Below are positions 14,825 to 24,298 of a DNA stretch of 64,000 nt, piece after piece (positions within the stretch are counted from its first letter, which is position 1; each line of letters opens with the position of its first letter). Source of the DNA: CAMLFJ01 sp035524955 (GTDB taxonomy: Bacteria; Methylomirabilota; Methylomirabilia; Rokubacteriales; CSP1-6); the NCBI GenBank assembly GCA_035524955.1, contig DATLFG010000005.1, positions 1-64,000 of the forward strand. The letters are read 5' to 3'. The translations under genes were made by a program, and so were the position numbers. The notes under the pieces were generated by a model. It was given only the letters and a program-made list of their open reading frames with translations. It made no database searches and was not told the DNA's origin.

Positions 14825-15748
14825 GTGGTGACGGGGGCCTTCGGCTATTCCGGCCGCTACATCGCGGAACGGCTGCTCCGAGCCGGGAGGCGGGTTCGGA
14901 CCCTCACGGGCTCCCCCGATCGCGCGCACCCGTTCGGAGATCGGGTCGAGGTCCATCCGTTCAACTTCGATCACCCCGAGCGGCTCGCGGGCTCCCTCGA
15001 AGGCGCCCGGGTCCTCTACAATACCTACTGGGTGCGCTTCAATCACGCCGGCTTCCGGTACTCGCAGGCGGTCGACAACACGCGCGCCCTCTTCGCGGCG
15101 GCCCGGCGCGCGGCGGTCTCCCGTGTCGTCCACGTCAGCATCACCAATCCGTCCGAGGATTCTCCGCTCGAGTACTTCCGCGGGAAGGCGCTTCTCGAGC
15201 GCGAGCTCCGGGAGTCCGGGCTGTCGCACGCGATCCTGCGTCCGGCCCTGTTCTTCGGAGGCGAGGACATCCTCATCAACAACATCGCCTGGGCGCTCCG
15301 TCACCTGCCCGTCTTCGGAGTCTTCGGCGCCGGCCACTATCGCCTGCAGCCGATCCACGTTCACGACTTCGCCGACCTCGCGGTCGCCCAGGGAGTCGAG
15401 CGCGAGGACCGGACTATCGACGCGATTGGCCCGGAGACTTACCGCTATCGCGAGCTCGTCCGGGAGCTCGCTCGGATCCTCGGCGTGCGGCGGCCGGTCG
15501 TGTCGGTTCCGCCGCGGCTTGGCTACGCCGCCGGCTGGCTGCTCGGCAAGCTTCTCGGGGACGTGGTCATCACGCGCGATGAGGTCGAGGGCCTCATGCA
15601 GGGCCTCCTGGCAACCGGATCCGAGCCGGCGGGCCGGACGAAGCTATCCACCTGGGCGCGCGAGCACGCCGCGACCCTGGGCCGCCGATACGCAAGCGAG
15701 CTGGGCCGGCGGAGGAATCGCCGCGTGGCGTACGTCGATGCGAAGTGA
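14825..15748 (+). CDS. NAD(P)-binding atypical SDR (NmrA/NDUFA9-like)
   Basis: A 307-residue Rossmann protein beginning VVTGAFGYSGRYIAERLL, with the glycine motif GAFGYSG at about residues 4-10. Later blocks HVSITNPSE, EYFRGKALLERELRESG (YxxxK as YFRGK) and ILRPALFFGGEDIL match atypical SDRs that act as NADH-dependent isomerases, reductases or assembly factors. The frame is open back to CTG 14804, but GTG 14825 gives a normal N-terminus. It is followed at once by the gene at 15774. Confidence 0.82.
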   Translation: MVTGAFGYSGRYIAERLLRAGRRVRTLTGSPDRAHPFGDRVEVHPFNFDHPERLAGSLEGARVLYNTYWVRFNHAGFRYSQAVDNTRALFAAARRAAVSRVVHVSITNPSEDSPLEYFRGKALLERELRESGLSHAILRPALFFGGEDILINNIAWALRHLPVFGVFGAGHYRLQPIHVHDFADLAVAQGVEREDRTIDAIGPETYRYRELVRELARILGVRRPVVSVPPRLGYAAGWLLGKLLGDVVITRDEVEGLMQGLLATGSEPAGRTKLSTWAREHAATLGRRYASELGRRRNRRVAYVDAK

Positions 15749-15773
15749 CACGACGGGGCGGAGGCCGCACGGC

Positions 15774-16490
15774 GTGATCTACGCCAGGGCGTTCTTCGAC
15801 CTCCAGCTCGAGTTCGCCGACAAGGTCGCGGTCCTCTCCGGACTGCCCCTGGATCGAGTTCTGCTGGAGTACACGAACCTCTACATCCGGTTTGGCCTGG
15901 GCCGCGATTTCGATCCCGCTCATCCGACTTGGCGGGAGTACCTGGCCGGCCTGCGGGACACGGACGATGTTCGCGGGTGGACGTACCGCTTCTACCTGCG
16001 ACCGGAGGTCAAGGCCGGGCCGCCGGTCGTTGCGACGTTCGGCTGCTTCTCCTGCGCGCGGCCCACGGGGGACCGACTGCGCCTCCACTTCCAGAATGCC
16101 GAGCCGGATGGGCGCTCCCCGCTGCGGATCGAGCAACGTGACCGGCGACTGGCGGAGCTGGCCGCTCTCTTCGCGCATGTCAGACGTACCTGGCGCCAGC
16201 CCCTCCAGGTGGTCGGGGCCTCGTGGCTGTACAATCTCGATGCCTATCGGCGTCTGTTTCCCGCTTCGTACCTGGCGACGGCGCGCGTGATCGGCCATCG
16301 ATTCCAGCGCATGCCGCTCTGGGGACAGTTCCTGGACCGGCACGGGGAGATCAGGGAGGGCGTGGCGCGTCGGTTCCGGGAGCGGCTGGAGCGTCAGTCG
16401 AGCGTGGACGGCCTGGACCGGTGCTTTCCGTTCCAGGTGCTCTCCGCCGAGGCGCCGGTGCGCGCGTTCTATGACTTCCACGGGATCTAG
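15774..16490 (+). CDS. Conserved protein of unknown function
   Basis: A 238-residue soluble protein without signal peptide or membrane helix. I do not recognise a family. Visible features are an acidic-aromatic start (YARAFFDLQLEFADKVA), the segment VVATFGCFSCARP with two cysteines at about 98-101, and an Arg-rich C-terminal third. GTG 15774 was chosen because GGAGG lies 9 bases upstream; ATG 15738 in the same frame would overlap the previous stop. It is co-directional with, and close to, the SDR before it. Confidence 0.6.
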   Translation: MIYARAFFDLQLEFADKVAVLSGLPLDRVLLEYTNLYIRFGLGRDFDPAHPTWREYLAGLRDTDDVRGWTYRFYLRPEVKAGPPVVATFGCFSCARPTGDRLRLHFQNAEPDGRSPLRIEQRDRRLAELAALFAHVRRTWRQPLQVVGASWLYNLDAYRRLFPASYLATARVIGHRFQRMPLWGQFLDRHGEIREGVARRFRERLERQSSVDGLDRCFPFQVLSAEAPVRAFYDFHGI

Positions 16491-16511
16491 ACACGGAGCG
16501 AGAGTAGTCCG

Positions 16512-16952
16512 ATGAGCGGCGTTCGCCACAGCCGGATCTTTTCCGCGCGCCGGGACGCCCTGCCGCAGGTCGAGGCGTTCCTCGCCGAGGCGTGCGCGGG
16601 CGCCGGGCTCAGCCGCGAGGTGTGCCTGCGGTTCACGCTCCTGGTGGAGGAGCTCTTCACCAACACCGTGGTGCACGGCCACGGCGGCGACAGCGAGGCT
16701 CCGGTGCGGCTCGACTGCGAGGTGGAGACCGGACGCATTGCGCTCGTCTACGAGGACACCGCCGCGCCCCACGATCCCTTCGCGGCGGTGGCGAGCCCAG
16801 ATCCGGGCGCCGGCGTCGAGGACCGGCCGGTCGGCGGGCTCGGCGTGCTCCTGGTCTCCGCCATGGCCCGGCAGGTCGAGTACCGGCGGGCCGGGTCGTG
16901 CAACCGCATCTCGCTCGTGATCGACGCCGCCGGCTCGCCCCCGCCCCAGTAG
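16512..16952 (+). CDS. Anti-sigma factor-type histidine-kinase-like ATPase (RsbW/SpoIIAB-like)
   Basis: A 146-residue stand-alone HATPase_c domain. The N box is VEELFTNTVVHGH (about 46-58), the G1 box YEDTAAPHDPF (about 79-89) and the G2 box VGGLGVLLV (about 110-118). Proteins of this size are serine kinases that bind sigma factors or other partners and phosphorylate a STAS antagonist. The STAS protein at 6520 and the PP2C at 7869 are the nearest candidate partners. No sigma factor is adjacent. Confidence 0.87.
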   Translation: MSGVRHSRIFSARRDALPQVEAFLAEACAGAGLSREVCLRFTLLVEELFTNTVVHGHGGDSEAPVRLDCEVETGRIALVYEDTAAPHDPFAAVASPDPGAGVEDRPVGGLGVLLVSAMARQVEYRRAGSCNRISLVIDAAGSPPPQ

Positions 16953-16972
16953 GCATTCCGCGCGCTCCCTGC

Positions 16973-16978
16973 TACCAT
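16973..16978 (+). promoter_or_regulatory. -10-like element before the carboxyltransferase gene
   Basis: GCTACCATCC contains TACCAT 19 bases before the ATG at 16997. It is one of a set of TAnnnT hexamers found shortly upstream of gene-cluster heads in this GC-rich window. No -35 is evident. Confidence 0.35.
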
Positions 16979-16996
16979 CCCCGCGGAGGCCTCCCC

Positions 16997-18544
16997 ATGA
17001 ACTGGAAGTCCGAGATGGACGAGCTGAGGCGCCGCGAGGAGTTCGCCGAGGGTCTGGGCGGCCCGGAGCGGGTGAAGCGGCAGCACGACGGCGGGCGCTA
17101 CACGATCCGCGAGCGCATCGATCGGCTGGTGGACCCGCAGAGCTTCCACGAGATCGGCAAGATCGCGGGCAAGGCCTCCTACGACGCGAAGAACGACCTG
17201 AAGGAGCTGATGCCGTCGAACTTCGTCTTCGGCCGCGGGCGGCTCGACGGCCGTCCGGTGGTGGTGGGGGGCGACGATTTCACGGTGCGCGGCGGCTCGG
17301 CCGACGCCACGATCAAGGGCAAGCACAACCAGTGCGAGCAGATGGCCAACGAGCTGCGGCTGCCCCTGATCCGCATCGTCGAGGGCTCGGGCGGCGGCGG
17401 CTCGGTGAAGACCATCGAGACCACCGGGCGCGCCAACGTCCCCGGCGTCGCCGGCTGGGAGTGGGTCGTGTCGAGCATCGGCACGGTGCCGCGCGTGGCG
17501 CTGGGCCTGGGCTCGGTGGCGGGCCTCGGGGCCGCGCATCTCGCGGCCGCGCACTTCTCGGTCATGGTCAAGGACAAGTCGGCGCTCTTCGTGGCCGGCC
17601 CGCCGGTGGTCGAGCGACTCGGCCAGAAGCTCACCAAGAACGAGCTCGGCGGCTGGCGGATCCAGCTCAAGGCGGGCGCGGTGGACCAGGCGGTGGACAC
17701 GGAGGAGGACGCCTTCGCGGCGGCGCGGCGCTTCCTCTCCTACCTGCCCTCGTCCATCTACGAGCTGCCGCCGCGCGGCCCGCAGACCGACGATCGGGAG
17801 CGCCGCGAGGAATGGCTTGCCGACGCGGTGCCGCGCGACATCCGCAAGCCGTACAAGATGCGCGCGATCGTGGAGGCGGTGGTGGACCGCGGATCTTTCT
17901 TCGAGATCCAGCCGCTCTACGGCGGGGCCATCATCACCGGGCTCGCCCGGCTCGACGGATGGCCGGTGGCGGTCCTGGCCAGCGATCCGTACTTCTACGG
18001 CGGCGCCTGGACCGCCGACACCTGCCAGAAGGTGGAGCGCTTCGTGGACCTCGCGCAGACCTTCCACCTGCCGGTGGTCTACCTGGTGGACTGCCCGGGC
18101 TTCCTGATCGGCCTCGAGGCGGAGCAGACCGGGACGATCAAGCAGGGCGTGCGCGCGATGGCCGCGATCTGGCAGTCCACCATTCCGTGGTGCGCGGTCA
18201 TCATCCGCAACGTGTTCGGGGTGGCGGGGGCGGCCCACAAGCCGGGGGCGCGGTACGGGCCGCGCTACGCGTGGCCGTCCGGGCGCTGGGGCTCGCTGCC
18301 GCTCGAGGGCGGCATCGAGGCGGCCTACCGCGCCGACCTCGACAGAGCTCCCGATCGCGCCGCGAAGATGACCGAGATCGAGGAGCGGCTGCAGAAGCTC
18401 CGCTCGCCCTTCCGCTCGGCGGAGACGTTCTGGATCGAGGAGATCATCGACCCGCGCGCCACCCGCCCGCTGCTCTGCGAGTTCGCCGAGCTGGCCGCGC
18501 CGCTGCGCGAGCCGGGCCCGTCCGCGCATCGCATGCGGCCCTGA
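16997..18544 (+). CDS. Acyl-CoA carboxyltransferase subunit (biotin-dependent carboxylase family)
   Basis: A 515-residue carboxyltransferase of the PccB/MccB type. Two crotonase-like halves are visible: the N-terminal half holds RYTIRERIDRLVDPQSFHEI and the oxyanion segment EGSGGGGSVKTIE (about 128-140); the C-terminal half holds YGGAIITGLARLDGWPVAVLA, LVDCPGFLIG and FGVAGAAHKPG. Such subunits transfer CO2 from carboxybiotin to an acyl-CoA. No biotin carboxylase or carrier gene is adjacent, so it must use one encoded elsewhere or act in another way. GGAGG precedes the ATG. Confidence 0.88.
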   Translation: MNWKSEMDELRRREEFAEGLGGPERVKRQHDGGRYTIRERIDRLVDPQSFHEIGKIAGKASYDAKNDLKELMPSNFVFGRGRLDGRPVVVGGDDFTVRGGSADATIKGKHNQCEQMANELRLPLIRIVEGSGGGGSVKTIETTGRANVPGVAGWEWVVSSIGTVPRVALGLGSVAGLGAAHLAAAHFSVMVKDKSALFVAGPPVVERLGQKLTKNELGGWRIQLKAGAVDQAVDTEEDAFAAARRFLSYLPSSIYELPPRGPQTDDRERREEWLADAVPRDIRKPYKMRAIVEAVVDRGSFFEIQPLYGGAIITGLARLDGWPVAVLASDPYFYGGAWTADTCQKVERFVDLAQTFHLPVVYLVDCPGFLIGLEAEQTGTIKQGVRAMAAIWQSTIPWCAVIIRNVFGVAGAAHKPGARYGPRYAWPSGRWGSLPLEGGIEAAYRADLDRAPDRAAKMTEIEERLQKLRSPFRSAETFWIEEIIDPRATRPLLCEFAELAAPLREPGPSAHRMRP

Positions 18545-18581
18545 AGCCGCGCGGTTCCCCTTTACCCAACCCCCCACCCAG

Positions 18582-18604
18582 CCCTCTCCCCTGAGGGGAG
18601 AGGG
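18582..18604. repeat. Dispersed palindrome, family A
   Basis: A perfect inverted repeat, CCCTCTCCCC-TGA-GGGGAGAGGG, that would form a 10-bp hairpin in the gap between the carboxyltransferase and the SDR gene, 8 bases before the SDR start. Confidence 0.75.
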
Positions 18605-18612
18605 ATATAGGG

Positions 18613-19407
18613 ATGAAAGGCTCTTCAGACATGGCGTACCAACCCTTCGATCTCACCGGCAAGACCGCGATCGTTACCGGCGGCAACAGCGGCATCGGCC
18701 TCGGCATGGCGGAGGCGATGGCGTACGCCGGCGCCGCGGTCTGCATCTGGGGCACCAGCGAGGACAAGAACGTGCACGCGCTCGCGCGGCTGCACGCGAT
18801 CGGGGCGAAGGCCCTGGCGCTCCGCTGCGACGTCAGCGACGAGGCGGCGGTGGAGCACGCGTTCGCCGAGACGGTGTCCGCCCTCGGCGGGGTGGACGCC
18901 TGCTTCGTCAACGCGGGTGTCTCCGGCCGCGGCGGCGCGAAGAGCTTCGCGGAGATGACCACCGAGGAGTGGCGACGGGTGCTGGCGGTCAACCTCGACG
19001 GTGCTTTCTACACCCTGCGCGCGGCGGCGCGGCACATGACGGCGCGCGGGGCCGGCGGCTCGCTGGCGGTCACCGCGAGCCTGGCCGCGCTGGAAGGCTC
19101 GCCGCTGAGCGCCCACTACGCGGCCAGCAAGGGCGCCATGCTCTCGGTCATGCGCGCGCTCTCGGTCGGGCTCGCGCGGCACAAGATCCGGGTGAACGCC
19201 ATCGTGCCCGGCTGGATCGAGACGCCGATGACCGAGAAGGCCGTCCACGGCGATGCCTTCAAGACACGCGTGCTCCCCCGCGTACCCTTCCGGCGCTGGG
19301 GCACCGGCGCCGACTTCGGCGGCATCGCGGTCTACCTGGCCAGCGACGCCAGCAGCTATCACACCGGCGATACGTTCGTCATCGACGGCGGCTACGCCAT
19401 CTTCTAG
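18613..19407 (+). CDS. SDR-family oxidoreductase
   Basis: A 264-residue classical short-chain dehydrogenase. The cofactor motif TGGNSGIG lies at about 22-29, the NAG motif at VNAGVSG near 100, catalytic Ser in VTASLA near 150 and YAASK near 163-167; the C-terminus DTFVIDGGYAIF is typical. The substrate is unknown. ATG 18613 directly follows the hairpin repeat; the ATG at 18631 (MAYQPFDLTGKTA) gives a more usual N-terminus and may be the real start. Confidence 0.9.
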   Translation: MKGSSDMAYQPFDLTGKTAIVTGGNSGIGLGMAEAMAYAGAAVCIWGTSEDKNVHALARLHAIGAKALALRCDVSDEAAVEHAFAETVSALGGVDACFVNAGVSGRGGAKSFAEMTTEEWRRVLAVNLDGAFYTLRAAARHMTARGAGGSLAVTASLAALEGSPLSAHYAASKGAMLSVMRALSVGLARHKIRVNAIVPGWIETPMTEKAVHGDAFKTRVLPRVPFRRWGTGADFGGIAVYLASDASSYHTGDTFVIDGGYAIF

Positions 19408-19420
19408 GTCTGAGGTCGCC

Positions 19421-19519
19421 CACCCTCACCCCGGCCCTCTCCCTGGAAGGGAGAGGAGGCCAAGGTCATCCGGGCGGGAGTCACCCTCTCCCCTCAGGGG
19501 CGAGGGCAGGGTGAGGGGT
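19421..19519. repeat. Dispersed palindrome, family A (two units)
   Basis: Unit one at 19421-19456 (CACCCTCACC, then CCCTCTCCCTGGAAGGGAGAGG) and unit two at 19482-19519 (CCCTCTCCCCTCAGGGGCG, then the AGGGTGAGGGG tail) lie between convergent genes. Unit two encodes the last 13 residues (TPHPALAPEGRG region) and the stop of the pseudouridine synthase gene. Confidence 0.75.
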
Positions 19520-20047
19520 GGTCTCCCGCCACTCCCCAGGCCGAAGCTCCCCGAGTTGATACGGCCCCACCGCGGCCCGGATCAACCGCAGCGTCGGGTA
19601 CCCCACCGCCGCGGTCATCCGCCGCACCTGCCGGTTCCGCCCCTCGCGCAGCCCGATCTCGATCCACGCGGTCGGAATCACGGCGCGGTACCGGATCGGC
19701 GGGGTGCGCGCCCAGAGGCCGGGCGGCGCCGCGATGAGCGTCACCCGCGCGGGGCCCGTGCGCCCATCCTTCAGGGCGACGCCCGTCCGCAACCGCTCGA
19801 GCGCTTCGGCGGTGGGCGTGCCTTCGACCTGCGCCCAGTAGGTCTTCTCCATCCCGTGGCGCGGGTCGGCCAGGCGCGCCTGGAGCGCGCCGTCGTCGGT
19901 GAGGACCACGAGGCCCTCGCTGTCGTGGTCGAGGCGTCCGGCGGGGTAGACGCCGCGCACCGGCACGAGATCGGCCAGCGTCGGCCGCCCTTCGCGATCG
20001 GTGAACTGGCAGAGCACGCCGAACGGCTTGTTGAGGAGGATCAGCAC
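19481..20047 (-). CDS. RluE-type 23S rRNA pseudouridine synthase
   Basis: A 188-residue RsuA/RluE-family enzyme, which isomerises a uridine in rRNA. The catalytic motif GRLDHDSEGLVVL (Asp about residue 40) is intact, and later RNRQVRRMTAAVGYPTLRL is the family signature. There is no S4 domain, as in RluE. The start used is GTG 20047, giving MLILLNKPFGVLCQFTD. The same frame is open upstream to an ATG at 20110, except for one TAG at 20069-20071. The C-terminal tail is written by a family A palindrome. Confidence 0.88.
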   Translation of the reverse strand: MLILLNKPFGVLCQFTDREGRPTLADLVPVRGVYPAGRLDHDSEGLVVLTDDGALQARLADPRHGMEKTYWAQVEGTPTAEALERLRTGVALKDGRTGPARVTLIAAPPGLWARTPPIRYRAVIPTAWIEIGLREGRNRQVRRMTAAVGYPTLRLIRAAVGPYQLGELRPGEWRETTPHPALAPEGRG

Positions 20048-20117
20048 GCGGGCCCGGCGGCGGCTCCGCTACCGGCCGGTGAAGCGGGGCGCGCGCTCCT
20101 CGTAGCCCATGGCCCGG

Positions 20118-20123
20118 ATCATA
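20118..20123 (-). promoter_or_regulatory. -10 element for the RluE-type gene, giving a leaderless start
   Basis: TATGAT (5 of 6 to TATAAT) ends 7 bases before the ATG at 20108-20110. A transcript would begin at or next to that ATG, so the 13-codon frame MGYEERAPRFTGR before the in-frame TAG would be read as a leaderless ORF. Confidence 0.4.
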
Positions 20124-20135
20124 GCCCCTCCCGCC

Positions 20136-20199
20136 GGGGTCAGGTCTTGAATTACGACATTTCGACGCGGTGCGATGTCGCAATTCAAGACCTGACCCC
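20136..20199. repeat. Dispersed palindrome, family B, copy 1
   Basis: A 64-bp inverted repeat whose arms are GGGGTCAGGTCTTGAATT and AATTCAAGACCTGACCCC, with a partly paired centre (ACGACAT...ATGTCGC). Copies 2 and 3 lie at 55837 and 57042. Read on the minus strand, its right arm supplies GVRS and the TGA stop of the MFS gene. Confidence 0.85.
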
Positions 20200-21417
20200 G
20201 GATTCGTGGTCGATGGCGGGGCCGGCGAGGAGGGAGACGAGGGCGACGAGGCCGGAGAGCGCGGCGAAGACGGCCCAGGCGACCGCGTAGGAGTCGAAGC
20301 CCTCGAGCAGCAGGCCGAAGATGGGCGGCCCCACGAGGAGCCCGAGCACGATGGAGGCGAAGGCCACGCCGCTCAGCAGCCCGGCCTGCCCGCGCCCGCC
20401 CGCCTCCGCGCTGATCACGAAGAAGATGCCGACCCAGCCGTAGGCGCCGACCCCGGTGGCGAAGGCGAGCAGTCCCGCCGGGCCGGCCGAGGAGGCGGGC
20501 CAGACCGCGTACACCAGGAAGATGATCGCGCCGACGGCGCCCGTGAAGGCGAGCCAGCGCGAGCGCCGGCCCGCGGCCCAGCGATCGCTGGCCGCGCCCA
20601 GCACGAGGCGCGAGACCGCGCCGCCCGCCTGCGAGGCGGCGACGAGCAGCCCGGCGCCGATCTTGTCGAAGCCGAGCGCCTGGATCGTGAAGAGAGGCAG
20701 GTAGCTCAGCACCGCGCCCTGCACCATGCCGAGCACGAAGCCGGCGCCGAATAAGACGACCAGCGCGGGCCGCGCCGCCCACCACCAGGTCGAGCCCGCG
20801 TCGGCCGCGCCGGGCGTGACGACGGCGCCGCGCGCGCCCGCGCCGAACGCGGCGAGCGGCCGCCAGCCGAGTGCCACCGGCACCGCCACGATCACCGAGC
20901 AGGCCCCGATGGCGTAGCGCCAGCCCAGGATGGCCGCGATCGCGGGCAGGGCCAGGGCGGCGACCAGGCCCCCCAGCGTGAGCCCCATCTGCTTGACACC
21001 CATCGCGATGCCGCGCTCGTGCACCGGGAAGGCGTCGATGATGGCCTTGCCCAGCGCGGGATTCACGACGCTCCAGCCGGCGCCCGCCACGAAGAGGCAG
21101 AAGAGAAAGGCGAGGAAGCCGGGCGCGAGCGCGGCGGCCAGCAGCCCGATCGCGCCCACCGCGAGCCCGCTCAGGAAGGCGGAGCGCACGCCGAGCCGGT
21201 CGGCGAGGCGGCCCCCGGGCAGCGAGAAGAGGAGCCCCGCGAGGTAGATGGACGGCACGAGGAAGGCGACCTGGAAGCGGGTGAGCGCGAATCCGTCCAC
21301 GAGGCTCGGGGACAGCGGCGAGATGCCGAGCATGCCGAAGGCGCCCGCTCCGTAGGAGGCGGTGAGGATGGTCAGCAGGCGCCAGCGGGCCGGCAGCGCG
21401 GGCGCCGGCTCGCTCAC
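20185..21417 (-). CDS. Major facilitator superfamily transporter
   Basis: A 410-residue inner-membrane transporter with about 12 hydrophobic helices. The MFS motif A is seen between helices 2 and 3 as GGRLADRLGVRSAF (about 69-82), and VGAIIFLVYAVW and related segments form the second half. It overlaps the Mo-hydroxylase large subunit by 4 bases (ATGA at 21414-21417), so it is translated as part of that operon and may import its substrate or export its product. The last residues HESGVRS derive in part from palindrome B1. Confidence 0.88.
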   Translation of the reverse strand: MSEPAPALPARWRLLTILTASYGAGAFGMLGISPLSPSLVDGFALTRFQVAFLVPSIYLAGLLFSLPGGRLADRLGVRSAFLSGLAVGAIGLLAAALAPGFLAFLFCLFVAGAGWSVVNPALGKAIIDAFPVHERGIAMGVKQMGLTLGGLVAALALPAIAAILGWRYAIGACSVIVAVPVALGWRPLAAFGAGARGAVVTPGAADAGSTWWWAARPALVVLFGAGFVLGMVQGAVLSYLPLFTIQALGFDKIGAGLLVAASQAGGAVSRLVLGAASDRWAAGRRSRWLAFTGAVGAIIFLVYAVWPASSAGPAGLLAFATGVGAYGWVGIFFVISAEAGGRGQAGLLSGVAFASIVLGLLVGPPIFGLLLEGFDSYAVAWAVFAALSGLVALVSLLAGPAIDHESGVRS

Positions 21418-23800
21418 CGGAGCCAGCGCCAGACCTGCTCCGGCGTGATCGGCAGCGAGCGGACCACCACGCCCAGGTGCGCGAGCGCGTCGTCCACCGC
21501 GTTGGCGACCGCGGCGGGGCCGGGGATGGCGCCGCCCTCGCCTACGCCCTTGGCCCCGAGCGGCGTCACCGGCGAGGGATGCTCGAGCCGGTCCACGTCG
21601 ATGAGCGGTACGTCCATCGCGGTGGGCTTGAGGTAGTCCATGAACGTCGAGGTGAGGAGCTGGCCCTGGGCGTCGTAGCGGAACTCCTCGAGCAGCGCGG
21701 CGCCGATGCCGTGCGCGGTCGCCCCGTGCACCATGCCCTCGACTATCAAAGGGTTGATCTCTCGGCCGCAGTCGTGCACCACCAGGTAGGCGAGGATCTT
21801 GACGAGCCCGGTGCGCCGGTCCACCTCGACCAGGCAGCAGTGCGCGGCGTTGGAGAAGACGAGCTGCGAGCGCACCCGTCGGTCGGCGTCGATGGGCTGG
21901 GCGAGCGGGTTCTGGTGCGCGTGGCGCGCCTCGAGCCCCGGCTCCTCGCCGGGCGGCAGGCCGAGCACGTCGGCGTAGGCGGTGCGGGCCAGCTCCGCGA
22001 AGCCCAGGCGCCGGTCCGGCGCGCCGCGCACGGCCACCGCGCCCCCGCCCAGCTCGAGATCGGCGACCGCGGCCTCGAGCCGGTGCGCCGCGATCCGCAG
22101 CAGCTTGGCCCGCACGCGCGCGGCCGCCCCCACCACCGCGCCCACGTCGGTGACCGAGAACTTGTTCGAGTAGTTGCCGGAGAGATAGAGCCAGGGCGTG
22201 GTCGTCGAGTCGAAGCCGCGGGCCACCGTGATCGCGTCCGGGGTGAGGCCGAGCTCGTCGGCCACGATCTGGGCGAGGACCGTCTCGTAGCCCTGGCCGC
22301 TCGGCGGATCGCCCAGCGATACGCGCACCTGGCCGTCGGGCTCCATGCGCACCATCGCGGCCTCCGCCGAGCCCGACGCCGCGCGCCGCCCGGTGATGAT
22401 CTCGTAGGAGGCGAGGTTGGTCCCGGCCGGCTCCACCGAGGTGGCGATGCCGATGCCGAGCAGCCGGCCGTCATTCCGGGCGGCGGTTTGCTCGGCCCGA
22501 CGGCGCGGGTAGTCGAACCGCTCGAGCGCGCGCCGCAGCGTGGCCGGGTAGTCGCCGCTGTCGTACCGGGCGCCGGGCGGCGTGGTGTAGGGCATCAGCT
22601 CGGCGGTGACGTAGTTGCGCAGCCGCAGCTCGGCCGGGTCCAGGCCGAGGCGCCGGGCCAGCAGCGCCATCGCGCGCTCGATCGCGAAGCACATGAACGG
22701 CTTGCCGATACCGCGGTTGGCCCCGCTCGGGCACTTGTTGGTCAGCACCGACCAGGCCTCGTAGCGCACCGCGGGGATCCGGTAGCCGTTGGCGATGTTG
22801 CCGAGCTTGATCAGGTTGTGCTGGGTCGGGGTGACGAGGTTCTTGCCCTCGTCCGCGATGTCGCGGACCGCGAGCGCCAGCACGGTGCCGTCGGCCCGGT
22901 AGGCGAGCTCCACGTCCATGATCCCGTTGCAGGCGTGCATGAGCGCGGTGAGGTTCTCGATCCGGTCCTCGATCCACTTCACGGGCCGGCCGCTCTTGCG
23001 GGCGAGGAGCGCGCAGGTCAGCAGGTATGCCGGCCGACGCTTGTTGCCGAAGCCGCCGCCGATGTCCGGGCAGGAGAGCCGGATGCGCGACTGGGGCACG
23101 CCGAGCGACGCCGCGAGGACCGAGATGGTCAGACCCGGCCGCTGGTCGTTCGTCCAGAACTCGAAGACGTCGGTGCCCGGGTCGTACTCCGCGATGGCGC
23201 CGAAGGTCTCGAGCGGGGTGGAGGCGTAGCGCTGGATGGTGAAGCGCTCGCGCAGCACGCCGTCCGCGCGCGCCATCGCCTCGTCGACGGGCCCGTAGGT
23301 GAGGGTATCGTGCCAGACCACGTTGGTGCCGAGCTGCGGGTAGAGCAGCGGGGCGTCGGGTCCGATCGCCGCCTCGGGATCCACCACCGCGGGCAACGGC
23401 TCGTACTCCACGCGGATGCGCTCGAGCGCGTCCTCCGCGGTGGCGCGATCGACCGCGGCCACCGCGGCCACCGGCTCGCCCACGTAGCGCGCGCGGTCCA
23501 CCGCCAGGCAGTGGTCCGGCACCGCCGCGGTGGTGGGGATGAGCGGGCGGATGGGGCCGGAGCGCGTCGCCGCCTCCGCGCCGGTGAGGACCGCGAAGAC
23601 GCCGGGGAGCGCCTCCGCCTCGCGTGTGTCGATCGCGACGATGCGCGCGTGGGCGTGCGGGCTGCGCAGCATGGCCGCGTGGAGCATGCGGGGGCGGCCG
23701 AGATCGTCCACGAAGCGGCCGCGGCCAGCCACCAGGCGCGCGTCCTCCTTGAGCGGCACCGGCCGCCCGATCCAGCCGGCTCCCGGGGCAGGCTCGTGGC

Positions 23801-23804
<4 letters not shown>
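21414..23804 (-). CDS. Xanthine dehydrogenase/CO dehydrogenase-type molybdopterin subunit
   Basis: A 796-residue large subunit of a molybdenum hydroxylase (CoxL/XdhA superfamily). An Ald_Xan_dh hammerhead domain (about 20-140) is followed by Mo-cofactor domains with GGGFGNKRRPAYLL, SGANRGIGKPFM and the C-terminal GAKGVGEGGAIP, whose Glu is the expected catalytic base. The AYRCSFR motif of true aerobic CO dehydrogenases is absent, so an aldehyde, purine or N-heterocycle substrate is more likely. GTG 23804 overlaps the stop of the 2Fe-2S gene (GTGA). The operon order is FAD, Fe-S, Mo subunit, MFS. Confidence 0.9.

Positions 23805-24294
<490 letters not shown>

Positions 24295-24298
<4 letters not shown>

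Noticed and set aside
20069..20071. TAG read as pyrrolysine
   Set aside because: There is no sign of pyl genes and no reason for Pyl in a pseudouridine synthase N-terminus; a restart at GTG 20047 is enough.
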